A stretch of 12,247 bases of DNA from an uncultured Erysipelotrichaceae bacterium (GCA_902791085.1 CADAUN010000023.1:1-12247), one strand, 5' to 3'. Counted from the first letter of the stretch, positions 1 to 7,467 are shown. A program made the numbers and translations. The notes: generated by a model not told the origin, from the letters alone.

Positions 1-2
1 AG

Positions 3-137
3 GGTCTGCGGAACGGAAAAAAGCGGGTTGTCGGAGTCGCTTTTCTAAAAATTCCCGTCATTTGGGCATTTCGCATCCAACATTTGCTGGTATATCTAGG
101 AAAAATTCATCTCTCAATTGCCTATCGCAAGTCATAA
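3..137 (+). CDS. possible 3' end of an upstream gene (partial)
   Basis: This frame is open from the left edge to a TAA at 135-137 and encodes about 44 residues, basic with a hydrophobic stretch in the middle. I do not recognise the protein. Codon choice looks plausible for this genome, but a second frame is also open across the same stretch (to about position 164), so the reading is uncertain. The predicted promoter of the next gene overlaps its last codons, which is normal for a compact genome. Sequence left of the window is needed to settle it. Confidence 0.25.
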   Translation, partial: GLRNGKKRVVGVAFLKIPVIWAFRIQHLLVYLGKIHLSIAYRKS

Positions 138-146
138 TGATAAGAT
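118..146 (+). promoter_or_regulatory. sigma-A-type promoter of the 193-1092 gene
   Basis: TTGCCT at 118-123 and TAAGAT at 141-146 are separated by 17 nt, and the -10 is preceded by TGA at 138-140, which gives an extended -10 (TGn). The start site would fall near 153, leaving a leader of about 40 nt that carries the GGAGG at 182-186. A short AAAGA/TCTTT hairpin followed by a T run (164-181) sits just before the ribosome binding site; it may be incidental. Confidence 0.5.
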
Positions 147-192
147 TTAGGCGCTGTTTCTAGAAAGACAGGTCTTTTTTTGGAGGTTTCGC

Positions 193-1092
193 ATGATTGT
201 ATTAAAGGCCATCGGCTCATTCTTCGTTAGAATTTGGCGTTGGATTAAAGAAACCGCGTGGGTGCAACCGTTATTGATTGTCGGTGCTATCTTCGCCATC
301 ATCTTCTCTATTCCTTACATTACTCGTTGGGCCCAATCCTTCTCGGGTACGGGATCCGGCCAATTCTATAAACAATACGATATCTCGATTAACGGGGAAG
401 AATATCAGCTCGGGGAAGCCGTCACGGACGGAGACAAATTAGCCCAAGGGTTAGCGGAATGCAATGCCATTGCTTATGAAAATCCTGCCAATCCAACCGC
501 TGAACCTTATCAAGATTTCGTTCAAAAATATGGCGAGAAATTCTTTGTGGTTTTCTACAAAGAAAACGATTCCACTTCTGACAACATCGAAGCGGCGCTA
601 AAATATTTGAGCGACAATTGGAACAAGAAAGACTACGCCATGACCATCAGTGATGGCAAACCTTTCAAAGCCTATGCGTTCAATACCTCCTACGTTTCGG
701 ATAATGATGCCGATTTTACCCTAACACTCGGCGGACAAAGTGCCTTTAGCCGCTTCTTATATGTGAATTCGAATTTATTTGAACAAGCTGGACCTGCTCT
801 CTTTGAAGCTCCTTATCGTACTCGTGCTTCTGTCGCGGAATCTAATTATGATAAATTCGCGTTAAATGAAACCGACAGTGCTTCGACCAATCCTTTAAAC
901 AATTTCCCTGCCCCTACCATTTGCTTGGTAGATTTCAGCCAAGCGGCCATTGAGCAAGGGCGCGCCGGTTTAAGCGAAGTGCTCTTCACCCTCTCTGGCA
1001 ATATGGATATCGATCGAGCAAAACTCTTGCGCGACATGTGGAACCATACAGATAGCTACAGCGTCGATAACCTCTTCACCAAACAAGCTTAA
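193..1092 (+). CDS. membrane-anchored extracytoplasmic protein, unknown function
   Basis: The product has 299 residues. An N-terminal amphipathic, Trp/Arg-rich segment is followed by one hydrophobic helix at about residues 24-41, then a long hydrophilic domain that should lie outside the membrane. No lipobox is present. Residues about 117-140 (beta strand FFVVFY, then a polar loop and a helix) resemble the first strand-loop-helix of a thioredoxin fold, but the CxxC position holds only polar residues, and the protein has just two cysteines, far apart in sequence. That fold assignment is weak inference and I do not recognise the family. The start is well supported: GGAGG at 182-186 with 6 nt spacing to the ATG. 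The gene stands alone, has its own promoter, and ends at a terminator shared with the convergent coaD operon. Confidence 0.85.
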   Translation: MIVLKAIGSFFVRIWRWIKETAWVQPLLIVGAIFAIIFSIPYITRWAQSFSGTGSGQFYKQYDISINGEEYQLGEAVTDGDKLAQGLAECNAIAYENPANPTAEPYQDFVQKYGEKFFVVFYKENDSTSDNIEAALKYLSDNWNKKDYAMTISDGKPFKAYAFNTSYVSDNDADFTLTLGGQSAFSRFLYVNSNLFEQAGPALFEAPYRTRASVAESNYDKFALNETDSASTNPLNNFPAPTICLVDFSQAAIEQGRAGLSEVLFTLSGNMDIDRAKLLRDMWNHTDSYSVDNLFTKQA

Positions 1093-1104
1093 GCAACGAA
1101 ACGA

Positions 1105-1136
1105 AAAACGGAGTCTCTCACGAAGAACTCCGTTTT
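1105..1136. terminator. bidirectional rho-independent terminator
   Basis: The arms AAAACGGAGT (1105-1114) and ACTCCGTTTT (1127-1136) form a perfect 10-bp stem with a 12-nt loop. T-rich sequence follows on the plus strand (TTTTCTTTT) and the A-rich flank gives a T-rich tail on the minus strand. It lies between the ends of two convergent genes (1092 and 1140), so it should stop both. Confidence 0.9.
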
Positions 1137-1139
1137 CTT

Positions 1140-1616
1140 TTATTTTTGGTGTTTCTCGTAATATCGAAGAACAACAGGAGGCACCAACGCTTCAATATCC
1201 ACTCCATTGCCTTGCAACTCATTCACCACGCTTGAAGAAATGAAAGTCTCTTCCTTTCTCGCCATGAAGAAAACCATATCAACATCCGCGTCCGCATATT
1301 CATTGGCTGCAGCCAATTGAAATTCATATTCAAAATCCGTGACGGCGCGAAGGCCACGAATGATGTGCTTCGCATTGACTTTTTTACAGTACGAAACGAC
1401 TAGGCCCGGCGTGTAATCCACAATAACGTTCGGAATATCTTTAACGGCTTCTTTCATCATAGCAAGACGTTCTTCCACGCTGAAGGTGGAATTCTTCGCA
1501 GGATTAACGGCTAACAATAACACCACTTTATCAAAGACATTTAACGAACGTTTTAATACGCCTAAATGCCCGTTGGTGATGGGGTCAAAAGAACCAGGAT
1601 AAACGGCGATATGCAT
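1140..1616 (-). CDS. coaD: phosphopantetheine adenylyltransferase (PPAT)
   Basis: This enzyme transfers AMP from ATP to 4'-phosphopantetheine to make dephospho-CoA, the penultimate step of coenzyme A synthesis, in the cytosol. The protein has 158 residues, the usual length. It shows the nucleotidyltransferase signature GSFDPITNGH at residues 8-17 (the T/HxGH motif), the RGLRAVTDFEYE block at 88-98 and the ISSS motif at 126-129. It is the last gene of a ylbF-rsmD-coaD operon. Its SD (GGAGG, 6 nt before the ATG) is formed by the last codons of rsmD, leaving only 3 nt between the two genes. The rsmD-coaD pairing is a classic Firmicute arrangement (B. subtilis ylbH-ylbI). Confidence 0.97.
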   Translation of the reverse strand: MHIAVYPGSFDPITNGHLGVLKRSLNVFDKVVLLLAVNPAKNSTFSVEERLAMMKEAVKDIPNVIVDYTPGLVVSYCKKVNAKHIIRGLRAVTDFEYEFQLAAANEYADADVDMVFFMARKEETFISSSVVNELQGNGVDIEALVPPVVLRYYEKHQK

Positions 1617-1619
1617 AAT

Positions 1620-2153
1620 TTACCTCCAAAGGATGGTCACTTTCGTGCGACCATAACGATATGTGCGAATACGAGAGAAGCGACTCCCCTCAAAAGGCGG
1701 TTCTTGCTCATATTCCATCACGACTGCTCCCCCTTCTTTGATCAAAGAACGTTCCCATAATTCAGTCAATGCTTCTCCATACCATGAAAGTTCAGCATAA
1801 GGAGGATCTAATAACACCAAGTCAAAAGGTTTGTCGAAGGACGACAAAGCGGAACGAAAATCTTGGCAAAGAACTTTTCCGGCATTTTCTTTTAACGAAG
1901 CCAAATTGGATTCAATGACGCGGGCAGCTTCAGGAGAGCGATCCACAAAAATGGCCTCTTTTGCTCCGCGTGAAAGCATTTCAATGCCTAAAGCGCCTGA
2001 ACCGGCAAATAAATCCAAAACTCTAGCGCCGGGGATGAGTGGCGAAACCGCATTGGATATGGCTTCGCGAACCATGGATTTTGTCGGGACAGTGCCGTTT
2101 GGCGGCACTGCCAATTGCCGAGAACGGTATTTGCCACCAGCCACTTTGAGCAT
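1620..2153 (-). CDS. rsmD: 16S rRNA (guanine966-N2)-methyltransferase RsmD
   Basis: RsmD uses S-adenosylmethionine to methylate G966 of 16S rRNA during small-subunit assembly. The product is 177 residues from the chosen start. Motif I (SAM binding) is LDLFAGSGALG at residues 46-56, and the catalytic motif IV DPPY is at 116-119. The N-terminus VAGGKYRSRQL is typical of the family. A longer frame begins at 2213, but the start at 2153 is preferred: it has GGAGG 9 nt upstream, begins 1 nt after the ylbF stop and matches the family N-terminus. It is the middle gene of the operon. Confidence 0.95.
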   Translation of the reverse strand: MLKVAGGKYRSRQLAVPPNGTVPTKSMVREAISNAVSPLIPGARVLDLFAGSGALGIEMLSRGAKEAIFVDRSPEAARVIESNLASLKENAGKVLCQDFRSALSSFDKPFDLVLLDPPYAELSWYGEALTELWERSLIKEGGAVVMEYEQEPPFEGSRFSRIRTYRYGRTKVTILWR

Positions 2154-2154
2154 C

Positions 2155-2520
2155 TTAATGTGCCTCCGTGGATAAAGAACGAACGCGGAACGGGCCAAAC
2201 AAAATATCGTCAAATTGCATTTCTAAATCGCGGACCGTAACAAAAGCAGTTTGATACTGGCTCACCAAAGGATGTTCATCCAATTTCCGTTTGATTGCAT
2301 ATAACTCTTGTTGGGCTTTAATGGCTTCAGGCGATTTCTTGTCATGCAAAGTGAGCGCAAGCGCATAAGCTTCTTCTGCCGTTTCTTTTTTTCGTGACAA
2401 AGCTTGAACTTCTGCACTTTCTTCCATGGCTTCTTCTGCCTTTTTGAGGGATAAGAAGCGTGGATCCTGATTTATTGCGGCATGAAATTCCATTGCCGCG
2501 CGTTTTAATTCTTCTTGCAT
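2155..2520 (-). CDS. ylbF: YlbF/YmcA family RNA-processing cofactor
   Basis: A 121-residue, almost wholly helical protein rich in Glu, Lys and Ala. The C-terminal half carries the HPLVSQY segment (83-89) and a following helix typical of the Com_YlbF (DUF964) family. In B. subtilis, YlbF joins YmcA and YaaT in the Y complex, which guides RNase Y cleavage of certain mRNAs and affects competence, biofilm and sporulation. The context supports the call: ylbF heads the same cluster in B. subtilis (ylbF-ylbG-rsmD-coaD), though ylbG is absent here. The protein has no cysteine, unlike B. subtilis YlbF, which has a cysteine-containing C-terminal tail. An in-frame TGA just upstream forces the start to 2520, and there is no SD. 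A -10 box 8 nt upstream suggests a leaderless message. Confidence 0.88.
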   Translation of the reverse strand: MQEELKRAAMEFHAAINQDPRFLSLKKAEEAMEESAEVQALSRKKETAEEAYALALTLHDKKSPEAIKAQQELYAIKRKLDEHPLVSQYQTAFVTVRDLEMQFDDILFGPFRVRSLSTEAH

Positions 2521-2528
2521 ACATCATG

Positions 2529-2534
2529 ATTTTA
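2529..2534 (-). promoter_or_regulatory. -10 box of the ylbF-rsmD-coaD operon
   Basis: On the minus strand TAAAAT (2534 to 2529) lies 8 nt before the ylbF ATG. The best -35 candidate is TTGTAG (2560 to 2555) with a long 20-nt spacer, so the -35 is uncertain. These elements overlap the def promoter on the other strand. Confidence 0.45.
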
Positions 2535-2561
2535 ACGGCTTTTCTAGAATCGTGCTACAAT
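2532..2561 (+). promoter_or_regulatory. def promoter (extended -10), predicted leaderless
   Basis: TGCTACAAT at 2553-2561 is an extended -10 (TGn plus TACAAT). TTAACG at 2532-2537 is a weak -35 with an 18-nt spacer. Only 6 nt separate the -10 from the def ATG at 2568, so transcription should begin at or next to the start codon. No SD lies between. Confidence 0.6.
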
Positions 2562-2567
2562 TCGGGT

Positions 2568-3119
2568 ATGTTAAAAATCGTAAAAGACAACGCTATCAGT
2601 ATTCATTCCCCATCCAAGGACGTCCCGATGCCTTTAAGCGCCGAGCACAAAGCAACGCTTGACGCCATGTTAGAGCATTTAAAAGAGAGTCAAGATCCCG
2701 CTTTTCGAGAAAAACATCCTTCTCTTCGTGAAGGAATCGGTCTAGCTGCCCCGCAAATCGGGCAAAATCTTCGAATGCTAGTAATTTATTATCCCGTCGA
2801 TGAAAATCAAAACGAATATGTTCAGTATGAATTGGTCAATCCGAAAATCGTTGCCAATTCGATTCGCCAATGCTATCTCGAATCCGGTGAAGGTTGTCTC
2901 TCGGTCGATGCTCCGCATCCTGGATATGCCTATCGCAATTACAAAGTGACGGTAAAAGCATATGACGCTTTGCAAGGAAAAGATGTCCTCATCAAAGCGC
3001 GTGGTTTTGACGCCATTGTGTTGCAGCACGAGATCGATCATTTGTCCGGCCTTTTCTTCTATGATCGCATCGACAAGGACGACCCCTTTAAGAAACTTCC
3101 AGACGCCGTTGCGATTTAA
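2568..3119 (+). CDS. def: peptide deformylase
   Basis: Removes the formyl group from the initiator methionine of nascent proteins at the ribosome. The product is 183 residues, close to the longer Gram-positive (type 2) deformylases. All three signature motifs are present: GIGLAAPQIG at residues 56-65, EGCLS at 108-112 (metal ligand C110) and HEIDH at 154-158 (ligands H154 and H158, catalytic E155). The frame is open upstream to 2460, but family alignment begins at MLKIVKDN, and the extended -10 box lies inside the longer version, so 2568 is the better start. There is no SD. In B. subtilis a def gene (ykrB) also lies near rnjA, in line with rnjA downstream here. No terminator separates it from the next gene. 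Confidence 0.95.
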   Translation: MLKIVKDNAISIHSPSKDVPMPLSAEHKATLDAMLEHLKESQDPAFREKHPSLREGIGLAAPQIGQNLRMLVIYYPVDENQNEYVQYELVNPKIVANSIRQCYLESGEGCLSVDAPHPGYAYRNYKVTVKAYDALQGKDVLIKARGFDAIVLQHEIDHLSGLFFYDRIDKDDPFKKLPDAVAI

Positions 3120-3137
3120 TTCCTTTTCTTCTAAAAT
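3109..3137 (+). promoter_or_regulatory. promoter of the metallophosphoesterase operon
   Basis: TTGCGA (3109-3114) and TAAAAT (3132-3137) with an exact 17-nt spacer overlap the def stop codon. The -10 ends 8 nt before the ATG at 3146, so the mRNA would be leaderless or nearly so. Only a weak purine run (AGAAAG) lies before the start. Confidence 0.55.
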
Positions 3138-3145
3138 AGAAAGCA

Positions 3146-4186
3146 ATGAAGCCACATAAATTCATTGTATCCATCCTTTCTTTAGTCCCTTTGTGTGCCT
3201 GCCAAAGCAATGTGAGAACTTATGGCGTAGATGATTACCGTCATGTGATCACTTCCACTAACGACACTTTTTCTGTTTTGCAATTGACTGACATTCATTG
3301 GTGTTATGCGACAAAGCTTTCCGATTCGACGACCTATTTGACGCATGTTTTGGGTTTTGCCAAAGAAAAAGCAGGCCAAATTGATTTGGTTGTCATCACT
3401 GGCGATTCTTTCTTAGGCGCAAATCAATCCATGGTCACAAAGCTATATCGTTTCATCGATTCATGGAACATTCCTTTTGCCGTCACTTATGGCAATCACG
3501 ATAAAGAAGGCGATTGGGGTCGCGCATGGATGAATCAAGCGATTCAAAAGGGCAAAAATGCCATCAGTTTGCCTTACGATGATGACAACGTTGATGGGGA
3601 TACCAATTATTTTGTGGATTGGAACGATGGCAACGACACAATTTGGCGATTCTATCTTTTGGATTCTAATTCCTTAATCTTAGAAAATGCCATTTCTTAT
3701 GGTTATGATGGCATTCATGAGAATCAAGTCCAATGGATGAAAACAATGGCGAATCAAAGCGTACATACGATTCCTTCTCTCGGTTTTATGCACATTCCGC
3801 CGAAAGAATTTGGAGATGCTTCAAAAGAAGCCAAAGCGGATCGTTCCCGTTGGATTCTAGGAGAACAAAATGAAAAGACTTGCGAAAGCGCGGTGGATTC
3901 CTCTTTTGTGACGGTGGCTAAATCCATTGGAATGCGTGGCGTCTTCTTTGGCCACGATCATAGCAATGATTTTGTGATTCAAGACCAGGATGGTTTTACG
4001 ATGGGTTATGGCGTAAAGAGCGGAACCGAGCTCTATTACCATGAAAATGAAACCAGTAAACAAACCTTAACCGGTGGCGCCCTTTATACTGTTAAAAAGG
4101 ATGGCTCATACGATTTGGAACATCTTTATGTGGATGATCATGAAGGATATCCCGTCTCCTCGATTCGAAGGGAGGGCTTACGATGA
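3146..4186 (+). CDS. lipoprotein calcineurin-like metallophosphoesterase
   Basis: A 346-residue secreted phosphoesterase. The N-terminus is a lipoprotein signal: two Lys, a hydrophobic core, then lipobox LCAC with the lipidated Cys at 19, so the enzyme is anchored on the outer face of the membrane. The two-metal site motifs are complete: D49-x-H51, G86-D87, G116-N-H-D119, H216 and GHDH at 269-272. The overall pattern resembles the DCR2/purple-acid-phosphatase-like branch, which acts on phosphomonoesters or diesters; the substrate here cannot be told. An in-frame TAG at 3137-3139 forces the start to 3146 or later. The stop overlaps the start of the next gene (ATGA), so the two are translationally coupled and probably act together at the membrane. 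Confidence 0.9.
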   Translation: MKPHKFIVSILSLVPLCACQSNVRTYGVDDYRHVITSTNDTFSVLQLTDIHWCYATKLSDSTTYLTHVLGFAKEKAGQIDLVVITGDSFLGANQSMVTKLYRFIDSWNIPFAVTYGNHDKEGDWGRAWMNQAIQKGKNAISLPYDDDNVDGDTNYFVDWNDGNDTIWRFYLLDSNSLILENAISYGYDGIHENQVQWMKTMANQSVHTIPSLGFMHIPPKEFGDASKEAKADRSRWILGEQNEKTCESAVDSSFVTVAKSIGMRGVFFGHDHSNDFVIQDQDGFTMGYGVKSGTELYYHENETSKQTLTGGALYTVKKDGSYDLEHLYVDDHEGYPVSSIRREGLR

Positions 4187-5076
4187 AGCAACGCCAAGCA
4201 TGGATGTATTGGGCGCTTGAAGCAGTTCTTTTTGCCTTTGCCTCTATTTTATTCTTCCGTGGTCTTCATTTTGCCTTCGCGGATTTGCCTTCTTTCCGTC
4301 ACCAAGGGCGACTCTTTTGGATTGAATTAGCTTATTTTCTGCCTTTATTGTGGCTAGGAATTATCCATATTTTGCTCCATCCAAAAAGCGAAAAACGTCA
4401 TCGCGTAACAAAAATAATCGGCGCTATTGCTTTGCTATTCCTTGGCCTTTTGGATTTGATTTTCACGATCATCTTGTGGGCAAAAGGCGAATATCAGTAT
4501 GGCGACATCGTCTTTTCGGGTGCCTTTCCGTTAGATTTGTTGTTAGTTGATCTCATTTCGCTCTCCTATGGCATCTGGCTATGGAAAATTCGAAAGCAAG
4601 CTCCTTTTACTCCGTTAGAGCCTCTCACGCGGCCCTTGCTTTGGCGTATCCTCTATCAGGATTTGCTTTATCCATTCCTCTGTGGCATTTCCCTCTATTT
4701 CTTTGGCGGTTTTTGGGTTTTGCTTTCTCATAATAATGTTTCGCCACTTCTTGATGTTGAGATCTATTTCTTATTCTGGGCACTACCTCTATCGCTTGGT
4801 TATCACGAATTCTTAAGGCTTTGGGGAAAAGACCGGTGGTCGTTAAATTTACGTCGTGCGATTGCATGGGGCGAATTTGCCTGGTCTTGCCTTCTTACCG
4901 TTTGGCTAACCATTCGTGTTGTCATTGCCCCCAATTTATTTGTTGAGAGTTGGCAAGCTTATCTTCCGTTGGATTTTATGGGCAGTCTAAATTTGGCTCC
5001 CTATCTTCTTACCATCCCTTTCCTCATCCTCAGTTTGAAAGAAGCGTTGTCGCTTTGTATAAAGGTGCAAAAATAG
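4183..5076 (+). CDS. polytopic membrane protein, about 8 helices, unknown function
   Basis: A 297-residue protein with hydrophobic segments at roughly 8-30, 45-66, 78-101, 113-134, 160-183, 192-212, 228-249 and 265-290, joined by short basic loops. It is rich in Trp, Phe and Tyr. No catalytic motif is visible and I do not recognise the family. The ATG overlaps the stop of the metallophosphoesterase by 4 nt and is preceded by a GGAGG, so expression is tied to that lipoprotein. A partner role (holding or supplying substrate to the extracellular phosphoesterase) is inference from this coupling only. No convincing terminator follows before the rnjA promoter. Confidence 0.85.
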   Translation: MKQRQAWMYWALEAVLFAFASILFFRGLHFAFADLPSFRHQGRLFWIELAYFLPLLWLGIIHILLHPKSEKRHRVTKIIGAIALLFLGLLDLIFTIILWAKGEYQYGDIVFSGAFPLDLLLVDLISLSYGIWLWKIRKQAPFTPLEPLTRPLLWRILYQDLLYPFLCGISLYFFGGFWVLLSHNNVSPLLDVEIYFLFWALPLSLGYHEFLRLWGKDRWSLNLRRAIAWGEFAWSCLLTVWLTIRVVIAPNLFVESWQAYLPLDFMGSLNLAPYLLTIPFLILSLKEALSLCIKVQK

Positions 5077-5127
5077 TTTCTTTCTAACCGCTTTCATCAC
5101 GTTTTCATCCTAGAGAGATGCGGTTTG

Positions 5128-5136
5128 TGCTATATT
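5128..5136 (+). promoter_or_regulatory. extended -10 promoter of rnjA-maf
   Basis: TGCTATATT (TG at 5128-5129, TATATT at 5131-5136) is an extended -10, with no clear -35 at the right distance. The start would be near 5143, giving a leader of about 68 nt that contains the rnjA SD. This contrasts with the leaderless units nearby. No riboswitch-like fold was recognised in the leader. Confidence 0.5.
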
Positions 5137-5210
5137 GTTTTCGCTGCTAGAACATATGGTTCGTGTTTCCTTCGTTTCGTTTTGTTCTCCCAGAAAGGAG
5201 TTATTCTCGT

Positions 5211-6896
5211 ATGATTGGTTTTCAATCAGGTATTAATGTCTTTGCGTTAGGCGGTTTAGGCGAAGTTGGCAAAAACACCTACGTGATCGAAAGTGAAAAA
5301 AGCATCATTTTATTAGATGCTGGCGTTCGTTTTCCTGAAGCGAATTTGCCAGGGGTAGATTACGTTATTCCCGATTATTCTTATCTCAAAGAAAATCGTT
5401 CTAAAATCAAAGGGTTGTTTATCACCCATGGCCATGAAGACCATATCGGTGGGATTCCTTTTTTGATTCGTTCCGTTTATGTCCCTGTGATTTATGCCCC
5501 GCGTCTCGCTGCGGCTTTAATTCGCCACAAATTGGAAGACGCTCGTATCAAAGACCCGGTGAAAATTGTCGAATATGATGCGGACAGCACCTTTAAAATC
5601 GGTGATGATTTTGTGGTCTCTTTCTTCCGCGTCACCCACTCTATCCCCGATTCCTTTGGCATATGCGTAGACACCAAAGAAGGACGGATTTTAGACTCTG
5701 GCGACTTCAAAATCGATTTAACGCCGGTAGGACCGAATTTTGAATTGGCGAAATTGGCACGATTAGGAAGCGAAGGAGTCGATTTGTTATTAGCGGATTC
5801 TACCAACGCTGAGCTCCCTGGCTATACTCCTTCCGAAACCAATGTGCGAATGGGCGTAGAAGAAATTTTTGAAAAGGCGCCAGGACGTATCATTGTCTCG
5901 ACCTTCTCCTCGAACATCAACCGGATTCAACAAGTCGTTGAAGTTGCCGTAGAACACAACCGCAAAATCTGTATTGTTGGCCGTTCCATGGAAACCGTTG
6001 TCGGCATTGCTCGTGATTATGGCTACATCAAGATCCCTGATTCTTCCATCGTCAAAGACGATCAACTGAAGAATTATCGGAACAGCGAAATTTGCATTCT
6101 TTGCACCGGTTCGCAAGGGGAAAAGATGGCTGCCCTTTCGCGTATTGCAAACGGGGATCACAAAACCATCCACATCATTCCAGGCGACACCATTATTTTC
6201 TCTTCCAATCCGATTCCAGGAAATGGAGCCATGGTGGACAAATTGGTGAATTTGTTGGTCAAAGAAGGAGCTGATGTCAAACAAAACGGCATCGCTTTCT
6301 CTTTGCATAGCTCCGGCCACCCGTCACAACAAGAATTGCGTTTGATGCTGCGTTTGGCGCAACCGCACTACTTCATGCCTGCGCATGGCGAATACCGGAT
6401 GTTAAAGATTCATGGAGAAATCGCAGAGCAAATCGGTTTGCCTAAAGATCATATTTTCATTTGCGATAATGGCGACATGCTGCAATTAAAAAAGCATGTC
6501 GTTACAAGAACTGGCAACCATGTGCCTGCAGAAGACGTCTATTTGGATGGCAATGATTTAGACGGGCTTTCCAGCAGCGTCATCAATGACCGTGAACAAC
6601 TAAAAAACGATGGGATGGTTGCCGTCTTATTGACCATTGATTCCAAGCGAAACAAAGTGATTGTTCCCGCATCTGTCTATAGCCGTGGCTTTAATGCTGG
6701 CAAAGATACTCACGTCATTCGCCATGCGCAAATCCACGCACAAGAAGCCATTGACTCTTTAATGGGTGGCGGACGCATTTCTTTTGCCGAATTAAAATCG
6801 ACTATTCGCGAAACCGTTTCGCAATACATTTATCGCCGCACGGAACGGAATCCCATGATTATTCCTATCATCATGGATGTAGGAGCGAGAGCCTAA
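5211..6896 (+). CDS. rnjA: ribonuclease J (J1-type)
   Basis: RNase J has endonuclease and 5'-to-3' exonuclease activity and is central to mRNA decay and rRNA maturation in Firmicutes. The 561-residue product is the normal length. It begins with the family block FALGGLGEVGKNTY (residues 11-24), carries the metallo-beta-lactamase zinc motif HGHEDH at 73-78, then the beta-CASP region with ILCTGSQGE and PIPGN, the HGEYRM segment, and the C-terminal domain ending in RNPMIIPIIMDV. The identity is unambiguous; J1 rather than J2 is chosen on overall resemblance. The frame is open from 5163, but AAAGGAG at 5194-5200 and the family N-terminus support 5211. The stop overlaps the maf start (TAATG). The small gene ykzG that precedes rnjA in B. 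subtilis is missing here. Confidence 0.96.
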   Translation: MIGFQSGINVFALGGLGEVGKNTYVIESEKSIILLDAGVRFPEANLPGVDYVIPDYSYLKENRSKIKGLFITHGHEDHIGGIPFLIRSVYVPVIYAPRLAAALIRHKLEDARIKDPVKIVEYDADSTFKIGDDFVVSFFRVTHSIPDSFGICVDTKEGRILDSGDFKIDLTPVGPNFELAKLARLGSEGVDLLLADSTNAELPGYTPSETNVRMGVEEIFEKAPGRIIVSTFSSNINRIQQVVEVAVEHNRKICIVGRSMETVVGIARDYGYIKIPDSSIVKDDQLKNYRNSEICILCTGSQGEKMAALSRIANGDHKTIHIIPGDTIIFSSNPIPGNGAMVDKLVNLLVKEGADVKQNGIAFSLHSSGHPSQQELRLMLRLAQPHYFMPAHGEYRMLKIHGEIAEQIGLPKDHIFICDNGDMLQLKKHVVTRTGNHVPAEDVYLDGNDLDGLSSSVINDREQLKNDGMVAVLLTIDSKRNKVIVPASVYSRGFNAGKDTHVIRHAQIHAQEAIDSLMGGGRISFAELKSTIRETVSQYIYRRTERNPMIIPIIMDVGARA

Positions 6897-7447
6897 TGCT
6901 TTATTTGGCTTCCGCTTCGCCACGTCGAAAGGAATTATTGCAAGAAATCGTTCCTGTTTTCCAAATTGAAGCTCCTACGATAAACGAACGTTTTATCGAT
7001 CCCTTTTTGACTCCCGAACGTCTTTCTTATGAAGAAGCACGTCTAAAAGCCTACGCCGTGTTTTCTGCTCACCCTTCTTCGATGGTTTTAGCCGCAGATA
7101 CGATTGTGTTACTGAATGAAAAAGTGTTAGGAAAGCCTGGCGATGCATTGCATGCCAAAAAGATGTTACAAGAAGAAAGTGGCAAAAAGCAGATTGTCCT
7201 AACTTCATATACTTTTTTGAAACCGGGCGTCGAAATCTCTCGCACCGTCAAATCCGTAGTTTATTTTCGCCCTTTAACCGAAGAGATGATTGATCGCTAT
7301 ATCGCCACCTATCATCCTTTTGATAAAGCCGGCGCCTATGGCATTCAAGACGAAGCAGGATTAATCGAACGTCTCGAAGGCAGTTACCATAATGTGATGG
7401 GATTGCCAACAGAAGATCTTTTGTGTCACGTCAAACCTTATTTATAA
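6896..7447 (+). CDS. maf: Maf-family nucleoside triphosphate pyrophosphatase
   Basis: Maf proteins hydrolyse non-canonical or excess nucleoside triphosphates (dTTP, UTP and modified forms in the YhdE branch) to monophosphates, as house-cleaning enzymes. The protein is 183 residues. It shows the SASPRR signature at 6-11, the AADTIV block at 66-71 with the metal-binding Asp 68, GKPGD at 79-83, and the DKAGAYGIQ and GSYHNVMGLP motifs in the C-terminal half. The start codon overlaps the rnjA stop by one base, so it is co-transcribed and probably translationally coupled to rnjA; a GGAG inside the rnjA end serves as SD. A terminator follows directly. Confidence 0.94.
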   Translation: MLYLASASPRRKELLQEIVPVFQIEAPTINERFIDPFLTPERLSYEEARLKAYAVFSAHPSSMVLAADTIVLLNEKVLGKPGDALHAKKMLQEESGKKQIVLTSYTFLKPGVEISRTVKSVVYFRPLTEEMIDRYIATYHPFDKAGAYGIQDEAGLIERLEGSYHNVMGLPTEDLLCHVKPYL

Positions 7448-7448
7448 A

Positions 7449-7467
7449 AAAGGGGGTGATCCCCTTT
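7449..7467. terminator. terminator between convergent maf and the EIIB-like gene
   Basis: AAAGGGG (7449-7455) pairs with CCCCTTT (7461-7467) around a 5-nt loop. On the minus strand the stem is followed by a strong T run (TTTTTTATAAA). On the plus strand the tail is weaker (CATTTG). It overlaps the last base of the minus-strand stop codon. Confidence 0.8.

Noticed and set aside
164..181. Transcription attenuator before the 193 gene
   Set aside because: The stem is only 5 bp with a 4-nt loop; too weak to claim, although a T run follows.
2154..2213. 20-residue N-terminal extension of RsmD
   Set aside because: No SD, it overlaps ylbF deeply, and the family N-terminus starts at 2153 with a GGAGG.
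2460..2567. Longer N-terminus for peptide deformylase
   Set aside because: It would include the def promoter, overlaps the ylbF start region and has no family match; alignment begins at 2568.
2778..3155. Minus-strand 125-codon frame inside def
   Set aside because: It is a shadow of the def coding strand; no promoter or SD, and def has all catalytic motifs.
5086..5125. AACCGC/GCGGTT hairpin as terminator before rnjA
   Set aside because: Six-bp stem with a 28-nt loop and no T run; it overlaps the rnjA promoter region.
5790..6320. Minus-strand 176-codon frame inside rnjA
   Set aside because: It is antisense to a fully conserved part of RNase J, with no family features.
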